A stretch of 64,000 nucleotides of DNA from Chthonomonas sp. Lineage in GTDB: Bacteria; Armatimonadota; Fimbriimonadia; Fimbriimonadales; Fimbriimonadaceae. The position numbers were made by a program, and so were the translations under genes. The stretch is taken from assembly GCA_016788585.1 (NCBI GenBank), contig JAEURP010000009.1, positions 310,001 through 374,000 of the forward strand. Direction: 5' to 3'. Every line of letters begins with the position of its first letter. Positions within the stretch are counted from its first letter, which is position 1. Shown here piece by piece: positions 56,085-64,000 of this stretch. Below the pieces are notes generated by a model, which was not told the origin of the DNA, made no database searches, and saw only the letters and a program-made list of their open reading frames with translations.

Positions 56085-58028
56085 GTGAGGCGGTTCATAA
56101 ACAGTTTGACCGGCAAAGTCACAAGCGCTGTGGCTATTTTTTCATTGGTGTTGCCTACGCTAGCCTTGGTTTTAATTAGCCAGCGTGCGCAGGCCCAGAT
56201 TGTCTCGTTGCCCACATGGGCCGTCGTGCAATTCGACGTTCAGCAGGGAACGGCTGCGCCTTCAATTGGCCAGTCCGCTGCTGAAGCCATGGTCAACGAA
56301 TTGAGCAAATCGCAAAAGTACGATGTACTTTCTAGCGAGACGGTGAGCCGCACGATCGGCAACCTCGGCTTTGTTCAACCGATGACTCGCAAAAACGAGT
56401 TGATTCGCGTTGGACAGGAGCTTCGAGCTAATACGATCGTTAGTGGTGAAATCGTCAACTCTCGCATCGTTTCGGTTAATGGCGGCAAGCGCGCCGACGT
56501 AATGATGCGCGTGATTGTGTGGGATGTGGCGAGCGGCGAGCAAGTAAATGGTGCTGCCGTCTTGCAATCTTCTGGTGTGCGCGCTGGCGATGTCAGCGAC
56601 GAGACTCTTTATGACGAAGCGGTAGCCGCTGGTGCATTTGAGTCCGTTAATGCGATTCAACGCAATACGCTCCCAGCAGCAACGATTCTAAATACGACCA
56701 GTAAGCGAGCCTTGATCAATCAAGGAACGCGTTCTGGCTTTACCAATGGTCAGGAAGTCATCATCGTGCGTGGTCGCGAGCAGGTAGCTCGTGGTCGCGT
56801 CGCAGGTGTTGAGCCCGACCAGGCTTACATCGAAGTAACTCAGCAAACCAAGGGCATTCAGCCGGGCGATCGTGTCCGCGCTGTGTTCATGGTGCCCGTC
56901 TTGGATTCTCGATGGCCAGCGGGTAACAACCCACGCGTGAAGACTTCACGCCGGGGTGGCAGCAACTCGGGTCTTGTCTCGACACTTCTAGTGTTGGGCC
57001 TCGTACTCTTCGTTGTTGGAGGAGCCGGTGGAAATAGCGCTGGAAACGTACGCGACGTGCGGGCCCAAGCGACGACCGTTCCTGGCGCTCCTGTCGATCA
57101 GATCGCTGTTCAGGTTAGCTGGATTCCCGATGCCTTTATCAAGGGTAATGGCGATCGACTTCAGTTCCAGATCTGGCGCGATGACGTTCCAGATGCTCCA
57201 GTCATGATCGTGCCTGGCTCGCAGCGAAGCGCGATCGACCGAGGCAATGTTGCCGATACGTTCACTTGGGGTGACTACCCTGTGTCGGGCGGAATCGACT
57301 GCGACACAGATGCTCCTGATGTTGACACTGGCGTCGGCGTTCCGCTGCAACCTGGTCTGCGATACACCTACTCTGTTGAACTGATCTATCGTGTCAACTC
57401 GATTGATGTTCCCGGTAGCTCGGCTGGCTCTGGTGGTGGCACGACTGGTGGAACAACTGGTGGCACGACTGGCACCACTGGCACAGGTGGATCAACCGGC
57501 CTTAGCACGGGCTCTCGTGGACTTCTGTATACGGCGAATGCAAACCTAGAAGCTCGCTATGCCAGCATGGTCGCTCCCCCATCGGGCGGAGTCCGCGGTG
57601 GCACTATCGAATACTGCTACTTCCGAACAGATCGCACTCCCGCAAAGGGCCCGGCAACTCCGTTCGTCCGCCCACAGCTGACCACACCTCCGAACAACCA
57701 GATCATCGCGGCAGCCACAATCTTCCGATTCCAATCGGTACGAGGCGTGAGCGCTGATGTGACGATCGAATATGTTCTGCAGTTCGCCCTCGACCAGGCG
57801 TTTACACAAAGCGTGCAGACGATTGAGCGATGGCAAGACCGAACCGGTACCGGCATTCTGAGTACGCCAAGGGCGATCACAGAAGTCAATTCCTATCAGT
57901 CATCGGCAGCGCGTGTCTACTGGCGAATCGGAGCTAAGGCGATCGGAGACAACCCAGGACCACTCGGAGGATATATCTTCGCAGAGCCGTTCTGGTTCCA
58001 ACGCCCAGTGCTTCCACCCGGCCCTTAG
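56085..58028 (+). CDS. Exported CsgG/FlgT-like protein with Gly/Thr linker
   Basis: I prefer GTG 56085: GGAGGA lies 9 bp ahead and the product starts with a signal peptide (VAIFSLVLPTLALVLISQRAQA). 647 residues. Residues about 45-185 resemble CsgG/LpoB/FlgT N-type domains (WAVVQFDVQQGTAAPSIGQSAAEAMVNELSK, QELRANTIVSGEIVNSRIVSVNGGKRADVMMRVIVWD). Residues 190-275 resemble the FlgT C-terminal beta domain (GTRSGFTNGQEVIIVRG). A membrane helix (LVSTLLVLGLVLFVVGGAGG) divides it from a beta-rich half with a Gly/Thr run (GGTTGGTTGGTTGTTGTGG) near 460-480. It is the first of four exported-protein genes. Confidence 0.82.
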   Translation: MRRFINSLTGKVTSAVAIFSLVLPTLALVLISQRAQAQIVSLPTWAVVQFDVQQGTAAPSIGQSAAEAMVNELSKSQKYDVLSSETVSRTIGNLGFVQPMTRKNELIRVGQELRANTIVSGEIVNSRIVSVNGGKRADVMMRVIVWDVASGEQVNGAAVLQSSGVRAGDVSDETLYDEAVAAGAFESVNAIQRNTLPAATILNTTSKRALINQGTRSGFTNGQEVIIVRGREQVARGRVAGVEPDQAYIEVTQQTKGIQPGDRVRAVFMVPVLDSRWPAGNNPRVKTSRRGGSNSGLVSTLLVLGLVLFVVGGAGGNSAGNVRDVRAQATTVPGAPVDQIAVQVSWIPDAFIKGNGDRLQFQIWRDDVPDAPVMIVPGSQRSAIDRGNVADTFTWGDYPVSGGIDCDTDAPDVDTGVGVPLQPGLRYTYSVELIYRVNSIDVPGSSAGSGGGTTGGTTGGTTGTTGTGGSTGLSTGSRGLLYTANANLEARYASMVAPPSGGVRGGTIEYCYFRTDRTPAKGPATPFVRPQLTTPPNNQIIAAATIFRFQSVRGVSADVTIEYVLQFALDQAFTQSVQTIERWQDRTGTGILSTPRAITEVNSYQSSAARVYWRIGAKAIGDNPGPLGGYIFAEPFWFQRPVLPPGP

Positions 58029-58070
58029 GACCGAGGAACAAAACTCGACGGAACTCATGTCCAATCCAAT

Positions 58071-58106
58071 CGTCCTGACTAGGGGTATCTCTACCTAGTC
58101 AGGACG
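58071..58106. other. Perfect 13-bp hairpin without U-tract
   Basis: CGTCCTGACTAGG (58071-58083) and CCTAGTCAGGACG (58094-58106) are perfect inverted repeats around a 10-base loop. It lies between two exported-protein genes, 42 bp after one stop and 20 bp before the next ATG. No T-run follows on either strand. Confidence 0.75.
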
Positions 58107-58126
58107 GAACCCCAAATCTAGCACTA

Positions 58127-61018
58127 ATGAAGCTCGTTACTAGACTCTTTTCTCTGGCCACCTTGGTTGCTTTTGGTGGTATTGCCACCGCACAAACGGG
58201 ATGGGGCGATTCCTGTATCGACCCAGAGAACACCCAGCCACGATCCGATGATCACGCGGCTCTTTATTTGCAGAACCAGTTCTTGATCCATGCGGTCGGC
58301 GTTTCCGGAACGGTTACGTATGGTGGAGAGACTGGCCCCTGCTATGCACCAGCTCGAACTCTCGACATGGCTGGCCGTTTCGGCTTCATGAATGGCCCGG
58401 TCGGTTCAATCCAATCGAGCTTTGATAACTTTATGGCCCTGACCACGGGTATGCCGACTGACCCAGCGGGAGATTTCTGCTACGCACGAATCATCAGTGG
58501 TCCAGCGGCAGGCCCCTTAATTACAACCCTTTTTGGTGAGGGCGGCGTCGGTGCTTTTTCTGGCCTCAGTAACCGCTACATCGAGACAACCTGGGCGGGC
58601 GGCGATACTCAGGTTGTGCTTACCTCGCGATTGATTGGCGATGCAACGCGACTGCACTGGCGAATCACCAACACCTCTGGTGACGCTGCACAGATCGGTT
58701 TGAAGTTTGGCGCCTACATGGGCATGCGCGTAGATAATGCGGACCAATTTGGCCACACCCAGGCTGGCTCATTGCTTCCATCTGGCGCAATCGCCAAGCC
58801 AACGGCCATTCCTGGTGCGGACGGCGACATTAATCGAAATGGATACGTTTCTTTCATCGAGACGGACACCACGAAGCCAATCCATACCGGCAAGAACTGG
58901 TTGCGAACGAATCCTCGCTTCCCAAGCCGGGTGAATTTCCAGTGGGGCCAATGGAACCCCTACGGCATTCGAATCGACAACGATCCCAACGATGAAACGC
59001 ATGATCAGACTGCGGCAAGCCAAATGCTGATCGGTACTCACCAAGGTCAGAGCGGCATCTTGTTTGGCAATAACATGTCGAGCCGCCTCTTTAACGATAC
59101 ATTGTTGCCCGCAGGTGATCCAGCCCTAGTGCCAGGAATCGCAAATGTAAGGGAAGACTCGGATACTCCGATTCGAGAAGCCAGCTTCATACAAGTTTTC
59201 CCCGCCCAGATTGTCGCACCAGGAGGGCAGCGAGAAATTGTTCAGTACATTCGTTCGCCTTGGAGTGTCGGCGACTACCTCGATCCATATACGGTTGTGG
59301 TTGATGCTCCGCGAGTGATCGAATCATCGCCCGGCGACCTAAATGATTTGTCGCCGAATCCGATGGCGATCGCGGCATATATCGACAATCAATATGCACA
59401 GGTCGATCAGTCAATCACGCTGAACGACGTCCGATTCACTATCAGTTTCCCAACGGGAAGCGGATTGTCGCTCGCACCAGGTGAGCAGGCGGCCAAGACC
59501 CTACCAAGTGTCGCGCCCAATGGCATCGGCACAGTGACTTGGCAGGTTCAGGCGAGCGGCGACGTGGTCGGTAACCAACCCTACACAGTAACGGTTGCTC
59601 CGGCAAATAGCGCGACAAAGACGATCAACTCGAACGTTCTCGTTTCTGGTACTCCGCGCACACGAATTCCTGAGGGTGCCGTCTTGGTGACGTTCCCCTG
59701 GAATTTCCCTGATTCCTCGCTCGACGCAATTTTTGGTGGTGGTATCCAATTCGGAGTCGACTACTTGGCCTACCGCTGGGACCCAGTTACCTTGCAGTAT
59801 CTGCCCCAGGTGACGGCACGACGCGGCGAGTCGGTTTGGATCGTTTCGCTAAACGACAATGCGTTCCAAACTTTGAATGGTGCGGCGATTCCGGGCGATA
59901 TCAACAGCGGCGGGCTATCGACCACCCTGCAACCGGGCTGGAACATGATTGGCAATCCGTATCCATATGCGATTCGCTTGAGCACGCTCGTAGCCGTTGG
60001 CCTTTCCGATCCTTCGACGTCCCTTACCTGGGATCAGTTGGTGACGACTGGATGGGTTAGCCCCGCGCTTGCCTTTTGGGAGCGCGATCCACTCGATCCA
60101 GATAGCGGTTTCTATCGCTTTACCGAGGGTAATGCCGACTTCTTGCAGCCGGGTCGAGGATATTGGGTCTATGTGGTTACGCCCCAGCGTATTCAGATCA
60201 CCTGGCCTTCGGTCCTTTTGGCTGGCGTCAGCAACACAACGCGCCGACCGGGAGAAGAAGTTAAGTCTAATTGGCGGCAAACCGATCGACAGTGGCGTCT
60301 TCAGATGGTCGCTCGAACCAACGACGGTATCGACTCGCAAAACTTCATTGGCGTGACCACGAGTGCCGCCAATGCGAAGAACTTGCGAAAGTTTGATCCT
60401 CCTGTGGCACCTAAGAGCAAGGTCGACCTCTCTATCAAGGAGATGGTCGCCGGACGCGAAGAGCGGCTCGCCGCTTCGTTCGCCGACTCCGGCAATCGCC
60501 GAACTTGGAAGCTCGTAGCTAAGGCCGAAACGGCTGGTGAGGTCATTCTGACTTGGCCAAACATCGCAACAGTGCCGCGCAACATGCGGTTCACGTTGAA
60601 GGACACTGCGACGAATACGACCAAGGATCTTCGGTTCCAAAGCAGTTACGCTTTCACAACTGAAGAGCCGACCGTACGAGAGTTCGTCCTGACAATGGAG
60701 CCCGCAGGTACGGCCAGAGCCTTGATCGGCAATGTCACCGTGAGCCGCCCAGGCCGAGATGCGAATAGCCCGATTGTCATCGACTACACGCTCTCCAGCG
60801 AAGCCATGACGACGATTACGATCATGAGCAACGGTAAGGAAGTCTATCGCTTCCACCGTGGTCGGTCTAGCACGGCAGGCGCGAACCAAGTGACTTGGTC
60901 CATGCGCGATTCGGCCAACCGAGCCGTCGCTCCTGGAACCTATCAGGTGGAAATCCGAGCTGAATCGTCAACCGGTGAAGTCGTTCGAAAGATTGTCCCG
61001 GTCAATGTGGTTCGTTAA
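58127..61018 (+). CDS. Large exported protein with C-terminal FlgD-like Ig domain
   Basis: A 963-residue precursor with a signal peptide (LFSLATLVAFGGIATAQ). Residues 20-420 are a beta-rich region with several Cys (SCIDPENTQPRSDDHAALYLQNQFLIHAVGVSG) and no family I recognise. Around 530-680 are repeats of the type PEGAVLVTFPWNFPDSS and LQPGWNMIGNPYPYAIRLSTL, a motif seen in secreted proteins of several phyla. Residues 880-963 match FlgD-type Ig-like domains (YTLSSEAMTTITIMSNGKEVYR, GTYQVEIRAESSTGEV), often at the C-terminus of secreted or surface proteins. It probably sits on the cell surface. The 3' end overlaps the next gene by 14 bp. Confidence 0.8.
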   Translation: MKLVTRLFSLATLVAFGGIATAQTGWGDSCIDPENTQPRSDDHAALYLQNQFLIHAVGVSGTVTYGGETGPCYAPARTLDMAGRFGFMNGPVGSIQSSFDNFMALTTGMPTDPAGDFCYARIISGPAAGPLITTLFGEGGVGAFSGLSNRYIETTWAGGDTQVVLTSRLIGDATRLHWRITNTSGDAAQIGLKFGAYMGMRVDNADQFGHTQAGSLLPSGAIAKPTAIPGADGDINRNGYVSFIETDTTKPIHTGKNWLRTNPRFPSRVNFQWGQWNPYGIRIDNDPNDETHDQTAASQMLIGTHQGQSGILFGNNMSSRLFNDTLLPAGDPALVPGIANVREDSDTPIREASFIQVFPAQIVAPGGQREIVQYIRSPWSVGDYLDPYTVVVDAPRVIESSPGDLNDLSPNPMAIAAYIDNQYAQVDQSITLNDVRFTISFPTGSGLSLAPGEQAAKTLPSVAPNGIGTVTWQVQASGDVVGNQPYTVTVAPANSATKTINSNVLVSGTPRTRIPEGAVLVTFPWNFPDSSLDAIFGGGIQFGVDYLAYRWDPVTLQYLPQVTARRGESVWIVSLNDNAFQTLNGAAIPGDINSGGLSTTLQPGWNMIGNPYPYAIRLSTLVAVGLSDPSTSLTWDQLVTTGWVSPALAFWERDPLDPDSGFYRFTEGNADFLQPGRGYWVYVVTPQRIQITWPSVLLAGVSNTTRRPGEEVKSNWRQTDRQWRLQMVARTNDGIDSQNFIGVTTSAANAKNLRKFDPPVAPKSKVDLSIKEMVAGREERLAASFADSGNRRTWKLVAKAETAGEVILTWPNIATVPRNMRFTLKDTATNTTKDLRFQSSYAFTTEEPTVREFVLTMEPAGTARALIGNVTVSRPGRDANSPIVIDYTLSSEAMTTITIMSNGKEVYRFHRGRSSTAGANQVTWSMRDSANRAVAPGTYQVEIRAESSTGEVVRKIVPVNVVR

Positions 61019-63038
61019 AGAACTGTTCAGTCGAGTAGTGGCTGGCCTCCGTAGGGGCCAGCCACTGCTGTTCTTGATGCTCTTACCGGTCATTAGTGCA
61101 GCCCAGACTGCCTCGATCCAAATCAGCACATTCCCCGACGCCATCCTCGCCGATGGTTCGAGCACGGTCGCGATCAGCGTGCAGGTTCGTAATCGCAACG
61201 GGTCGAATGTGCCGGACGGAACTCAAGTTCTCTTCGAGACAACTCTTGGCTCTGTGCGCCCCAACCTCGTCGAGACAAAGAACGGATTCGCCCAAACTAC
61301 TCTCACATCGGATCAGATCGCTGGAATAGCAAAGGTGACAGCAAGTGTCCTTGCCTACCGCGCCACGGCAACCGTTGAAGTCAAGTTCGCGGCTTCTAAG
61401 GACGAGCTTGCTACAGAACAGTTTGTTGCTACCCTTGTTGCTAGCAATCGCCTAACCTATTCGACTGAAAAGCGAATCATGCGAGCCGATGGCCCGGGGC
61501 AAAAGGTCCATCTCATTGGACCGGGCTTTGAAATTTTTGCCGACGACCTTCAATACGATGTTCTTGGATATGTCGTGATTGCAAAGGGCGCGAAATTGAT
61601 CGTGCAAGAGAAGACTCTCGAACTGTCGACAATGTCCCTAAACTTGCGAGACCTGACCGGTGTGGGCTTAGCGGCGACAAAGGTCAAGGTTCCGAAGATC
61701 ATTGCGAAGCATCCTTGGTTTAATATCGTGGCCGAGGAGCGGGAGAGGCACGGCCCAGTTAAAATTGCGAACGGTGAAGCGGTCCCTTCGACCGAGGCTT
61801 TGGACCCCACTGCCTTTGACTTCACTGATATCGACGGCGACGTTACGCTCGTGTACGCCAAACAAGCGACAATTTTCCCAACTAAAGAAGTCCAGTTTCG
61901 GTCGGCGACTGTTGATATCCAAGGATCGAAACTGTTGCGCGGTGTGCCCCTCTTTCGAGTGAGCACCCAATCGGTTACCCCAGTCTTGACGGAGGAGTTT
62001 GTGCGAGTCTCGGACAATGCTTTCAATGTCGACTTCCCCTACTACTTGAACCTGAGCGCTGGGGACTCCACGAATCTAAGGTTTCGCTACGGGACGCTCT
62101 ACTCCAGGGGTTTTGGCGCGACGGGCGGCATGTACTTAGATTTCGAGCGGGACTGGACTCTCAAAGGTGATCAACGGGGGCGATTCGCATTCCTGGGCAT
62201 TGGGCGAAAGGATTGGGGGCTCACCGCTCGACAGTCGCTGAATCTTTGGAAGGATGCAAGCGCCTACTTGCAAGCCGATTTTCCGGCGAACCGAGCCATT
62301 TCAGGCTCGGCTAGCGCCGATTCTAGGATTGGGAAGACATTTCGGGCATCGTACAGCGGCAGCGCATACTATGCCGTAAAGGGGGCGGATTACTCGAGTT
62401 ATGACCAAACGCTCTCGGTGAGGCGGGACCCAATTCGGCTTGGCAAGTCTCCAGTTAGCGTGAACTTCGGTGTTCTTGCTTCGATGCGGAACTATGAAAC
62501 TTCCTCGACGAGCCTATTCTCGCGCAGCTACGGAGCGGATGTTCAGGCACTCCTAGCCACGCAGAGTTTCCGCGATGTCACCCTCAACGCGAGCGGTCGA
62601 GTTAGCCAGCTCTGGGGTTACAACGTCCGAAATGGCCTCACGACTGGTCTATCGGCGACGCTTGCCTCCCCGATCGGGCCAAGAGGGAGCATGCAACTCA
62701 TGTATGACTTCAGTGATGACTACTTTAGCGCTCAAACGGTTGGAAAGCACCGTCTCGCGGCCGACATGAGTTTTGATACCGGCAACTTCTACTTCTATTC
62801 ATTTCTATCCAAGAGCCTCGATCGAGATCGCTATAACCTGCAGGGTGACCTAAGTTATCGATTCGATAAGCGATGGCGGATCGGCTTGACGGGCACTCAC
62901 GAGTCATTCTTGGGCTCTCGATATTCGGACTACGGAGCCGTCTTGGCTTTTAATCTTGGCTTGCGCGAGATTGGGATCAGCTACAGCAAGCAGCGAAATC
63001 GGATTGGTTTTGAGATATTGGGCACACCGATTCGTTAG
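61005..63038 (+). CDS. Outer-membrane protein with invasin-like Ig domain, OstA-like domain and beta-barrel
   Basis: 677 residues from ATG 61005 overlapping the upstream stop; the signal peptide is LLFLMLLPVISAAQ. Residues 35-135 form a BIG_1/invasin-type Ig domain (IQISTFPDAILADGSSTVAISVQVRNRNGSNVPDGTQVLF, TTLTSDQIAGIAKVTASVLAYRATATVEV). Residues 145-330 resemble LptA/OstA strands (FEIFADDLQYDVLGYVVIAKGAKLIVQEKTLEL). Residues 340-677 are a series of amphipathic strands, many aromatic, fitting a beta-barrel, though the C-terminus (LGTPIR) lacks a terminal Phe. The domain order is not one I know; function in LPS or surface-polymer transfer is only a possibility. Confidence 0.78.
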   Translation: MWFVKELFSRVVAGLRRGQPLLFLMLLPVISAAQTASIQISTFPDAILADGSSTVAISVQVRNRNGSNVPDGTQVLFETTLGSVRPNLVETKNGFAQTTLTSDQIAGIAKVTASVLAYRATATVEVKFAASKDELATEQFVATLVASNRLTYSTEKRIMRADGPGQKVHLIGPGFEIFADDLQYDVLGYVVIAKGAKLIVQEKTLELSTMSLNLRDLTGVGLAATKVKVPKIIAKHPWFNIVAEERERHGPVKIANGEAVPSTEALDPTAFDFTDIDGDVTLVYAKQATIFPTKEVQFRSATVDIQGSKLLRGVPLFRVSTQSVTPVLTEEFVRVSDNAFNVDFPYYLNLSAGDSTNLRFRYGTLYSRGFGATGGMYLDFERDWTLKGDQRGRFAFLGIGRKDWGLTARQSLNLWKDASAYLQADFPANRAISGSASADSRIGKTFRASYSGSAYYAVKGADYSSYDQTLSVRRDPIRLGKSPVSVNFGVLASMRNYETSSTSLFSRSYGADVQALLATQSFRDVTLNASGRVSQLWGYNVRNGLTTGLSATLASPIGPRGSMQLMYDFSDDYFSAQTVGKHRLAADMSFDTGNFYFYSFLSKSLDRDRYNLQGDLSYRFDKRWRIGLTGTHESFLGSRYSDYGAVLAFNLGLREIGISYSKQRNRIGFEILGTPIR

Positions 63039-64000
63039 CCTTTTCGGCATCGCGTGCTTGGCGGCCATGCCGAGCGCTGCGGATTTTGGTCGGTTCGGGT
63101 TTGGTCCAACTCCCAAGATTCCCGGTTGGGACTTTAGTTTCGAGGGGATCAAAGCGGCATTTGCTTCCTCCGACAGATTGGTCTTCGAGACACCAATACA
63201 AGCTGCCCAGCCACGAGAAGTCCAAGCTCATGAAGCATCATTTGCTTTGGTGGGGGGCGGGCAGGCCCCGACGCGGCTACGCGTTAACCTGTTCGCCCCT
63301 GGACCGGAGTTCCTCTTTGAGCGTGGATTCAAGCTGAAGTGCCGGTCGCTCTCGGCGCCATTGCTTTCTTGGGCCGAGGGGAGCGTTGCCGAGGGAGTCG
63401 AGACGCCCAAGGGAAGATGGGTCGCCATCAGCTTTCAAGATAGTCAGCCCCCGATCTTGCTGACAATGCTCGATGAGCCTGCATCGATCATTGTTACGGG
63501 TCGAGCCGGGGACTGGACCATTGCTACTGTGAGCCCATACCGCAAGTGGATTCGGTTGGCCCTACCGGTCGGCGTAAGGGCTTGGACGACCACCGACGCG
63601 GCAGCTTTAGGTGCCATGGTGAAACAAATCCGTTCGAACGGGATGTTTTGGACGGGGCCCTCGCCGGTTCTCCAGCGAATTGAGGCCGTAAATGGTCCCG
63701 GCTACGTGGATGGCATCTGGACATTTAGCGGACCCAATGCGGTGGTGCCGTTTGCGGCCTTTCTCGCCCGCCGAGGTGGGTATGGAGTTCAGATTCAGTC
63801 GAAGATCAAGGAGATTGCCGCGCCGAGCGATGAAGGCCCAGTCGCGTACGTTCCCGAAAAGACATTGCGATTGCGGTTTCCGATGCTTACTGTTCCAGCA
63901 GGGAGAAGTCTCGTTTCCGGTCCAGCTACGATTTCTTCGTCGGTGCCAGATGGAGCCCACTATGCGTTATTCGAGCGGGCAATGCAATCCCTGATGGCTC
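63010..64000 (+). CDS. Exported protein of unknown function, 3' end cut by window
   Basis: No stop codon occurs before the end of the window, so 330 codons are seen. A TTG start at 63010 within the end of the upstream gene gives a good signal peptide (FVSLFGIACLAAMPSAA); ATG 63067 would remove most of it. The mature part is rich in beta strands and aromatic residues (APLLSWAEGSVAEGVETPKG, PILLTMLDEPASIIVTGRAGD, GYVDGIWTFSGPNAVVPFA). I do not recognise it. It continues the run of co-directional, overlapping exported-protein genes. Confidence 0.7.
   Translation, partial: MRYWAHRFVSLFGIACLAAMPSAADFGRFGFGPTPKIPGWDFSFEGIKAAFASSDRLVFETPIQAAQPREVQAHEASFALVGGGQAPTRLRVNLFAPGPEFLFERGFKLKCRSLSAPLLSWAEGSVAEGVETPKGRWVAISFQDSQPPILLTMLDEPASIIVTGRAGDWTIATVSPYRKWIRLALPVGVRAWTTTDAAALGAMVKQIRSNGMFWTGPSPVLQRIEAVNGPGYVDGIWTFSGPNAVVPFAAFLARRGGYGVQIQSKIKEIAAPSDEGPVAYVPEKTLRLRFPMLTVPAGRSLVSGPATISSSVPDGAHYALFERAMQSLMA

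Noticed and set aside
57430-57500. Tandem GGTACAACTGGT-like units as a mobile or CRISPR-type repeat
   Set aside because: They are in frame and encode the Gly/Thr linker of the CsgG/FlgT-like protein, so they are coding low complexity; no CRISPR-like spacing occurs anywhere in the window.

Overview
The window reads as about 64 kb of chromosome from a free-living diderm (Gram-negative-type) bacterium with moderate GC and short intergenic gaps. Lipid A genes (lpxC, lpxD), BamA, a Skp/OmpH protein, TamB and type IV pilus proteins including a secretin show an outer membrane. RNase J, YvcK and YugP-type peptidase genes are more usual outside Proteobacteria. The gene mix, overlapping operons, frequent GTG/TTG starts and secreted 'GWNMIGNPY'-type proteins fit Armatimonadota (Fimbriimonadia-like). 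That placement is an inference from gene content, not from a marker-gene tree.

Layout. 0-6 kb: end of tamB, a small membrane protein, yvcK, gmk, lgt and a Lys/Ala-rich small protein, closed by a rho-independent terminator. 6-12 kb: a type IV pilus operon (small ORF, pilM, pilN, pilO, a PilP-like gene, pilQ, a lipoprotein). 12-18 kb: a nitroreductase, then on the minus strand bamA, skp, a coiled-coil lipoprotein, lpxD and lpxC, an envelope-biogenesis operon. 18-21 kb: a membrane protein, a GyrI-like protein, a glutathionylspermidine synthase-family enzyme and a tiny YgiB-like lipoprotein. 21-27 kb: mutS, tRNA-Leu(CAA) and a secreted GH15-type glucoamylase. 27-33.6 kb, minus strand: an accB-like gene, a lipoprotein, accC, nusB, folD, a yjbR-like gene, a zinc peptidase and rnj. 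33.8-38 kb: cheD-like, HDOD, cheY, an M48 peptidase and a HerA/DUF853-type ATPase. 38-42.5 kb: a sugar-binding lipoprotein, GH20 hexosaminidase, DCC protein, GAF/fRMsr-like protein and an unknown. 42.5-47 kb: an HTTM protein and its partner, hslU, icd and a HIT protein. 47-54 kb, minus strand: ppx/gppA, comEA, a methyltransferase, def, fmt, a TolB-like protein and a flippase. 54-64 kb: rpsA, coaE, then four consecutive exported proteins, the last cut by the window end and lacking a stop codon here.

The main points of interest are three enzyme-family members that lack residues normally needed for activity: a biotin carboxyl carrier homologue next to accC without the biotinyl lysine (reminiscent of plant BADC proteins), a CheD homologue without its active-site histidine in an operon with HDOD and CheY, and an fRMsr-like GAF protein without one cysteine. 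Others are an intrinsic terminator lying just upstream of the accB-like start, a lipoprotein with a pseudopilin-like tail inside the acc operon, a four-gene secreted/outer-membrane cluster with unfamiliar domain combinations, hslU without adjacent hslV, and families of degenerate short-phrase repeats confined to intergenic gaps. I saw no CRISPR array, transposase, integrase or prophage.
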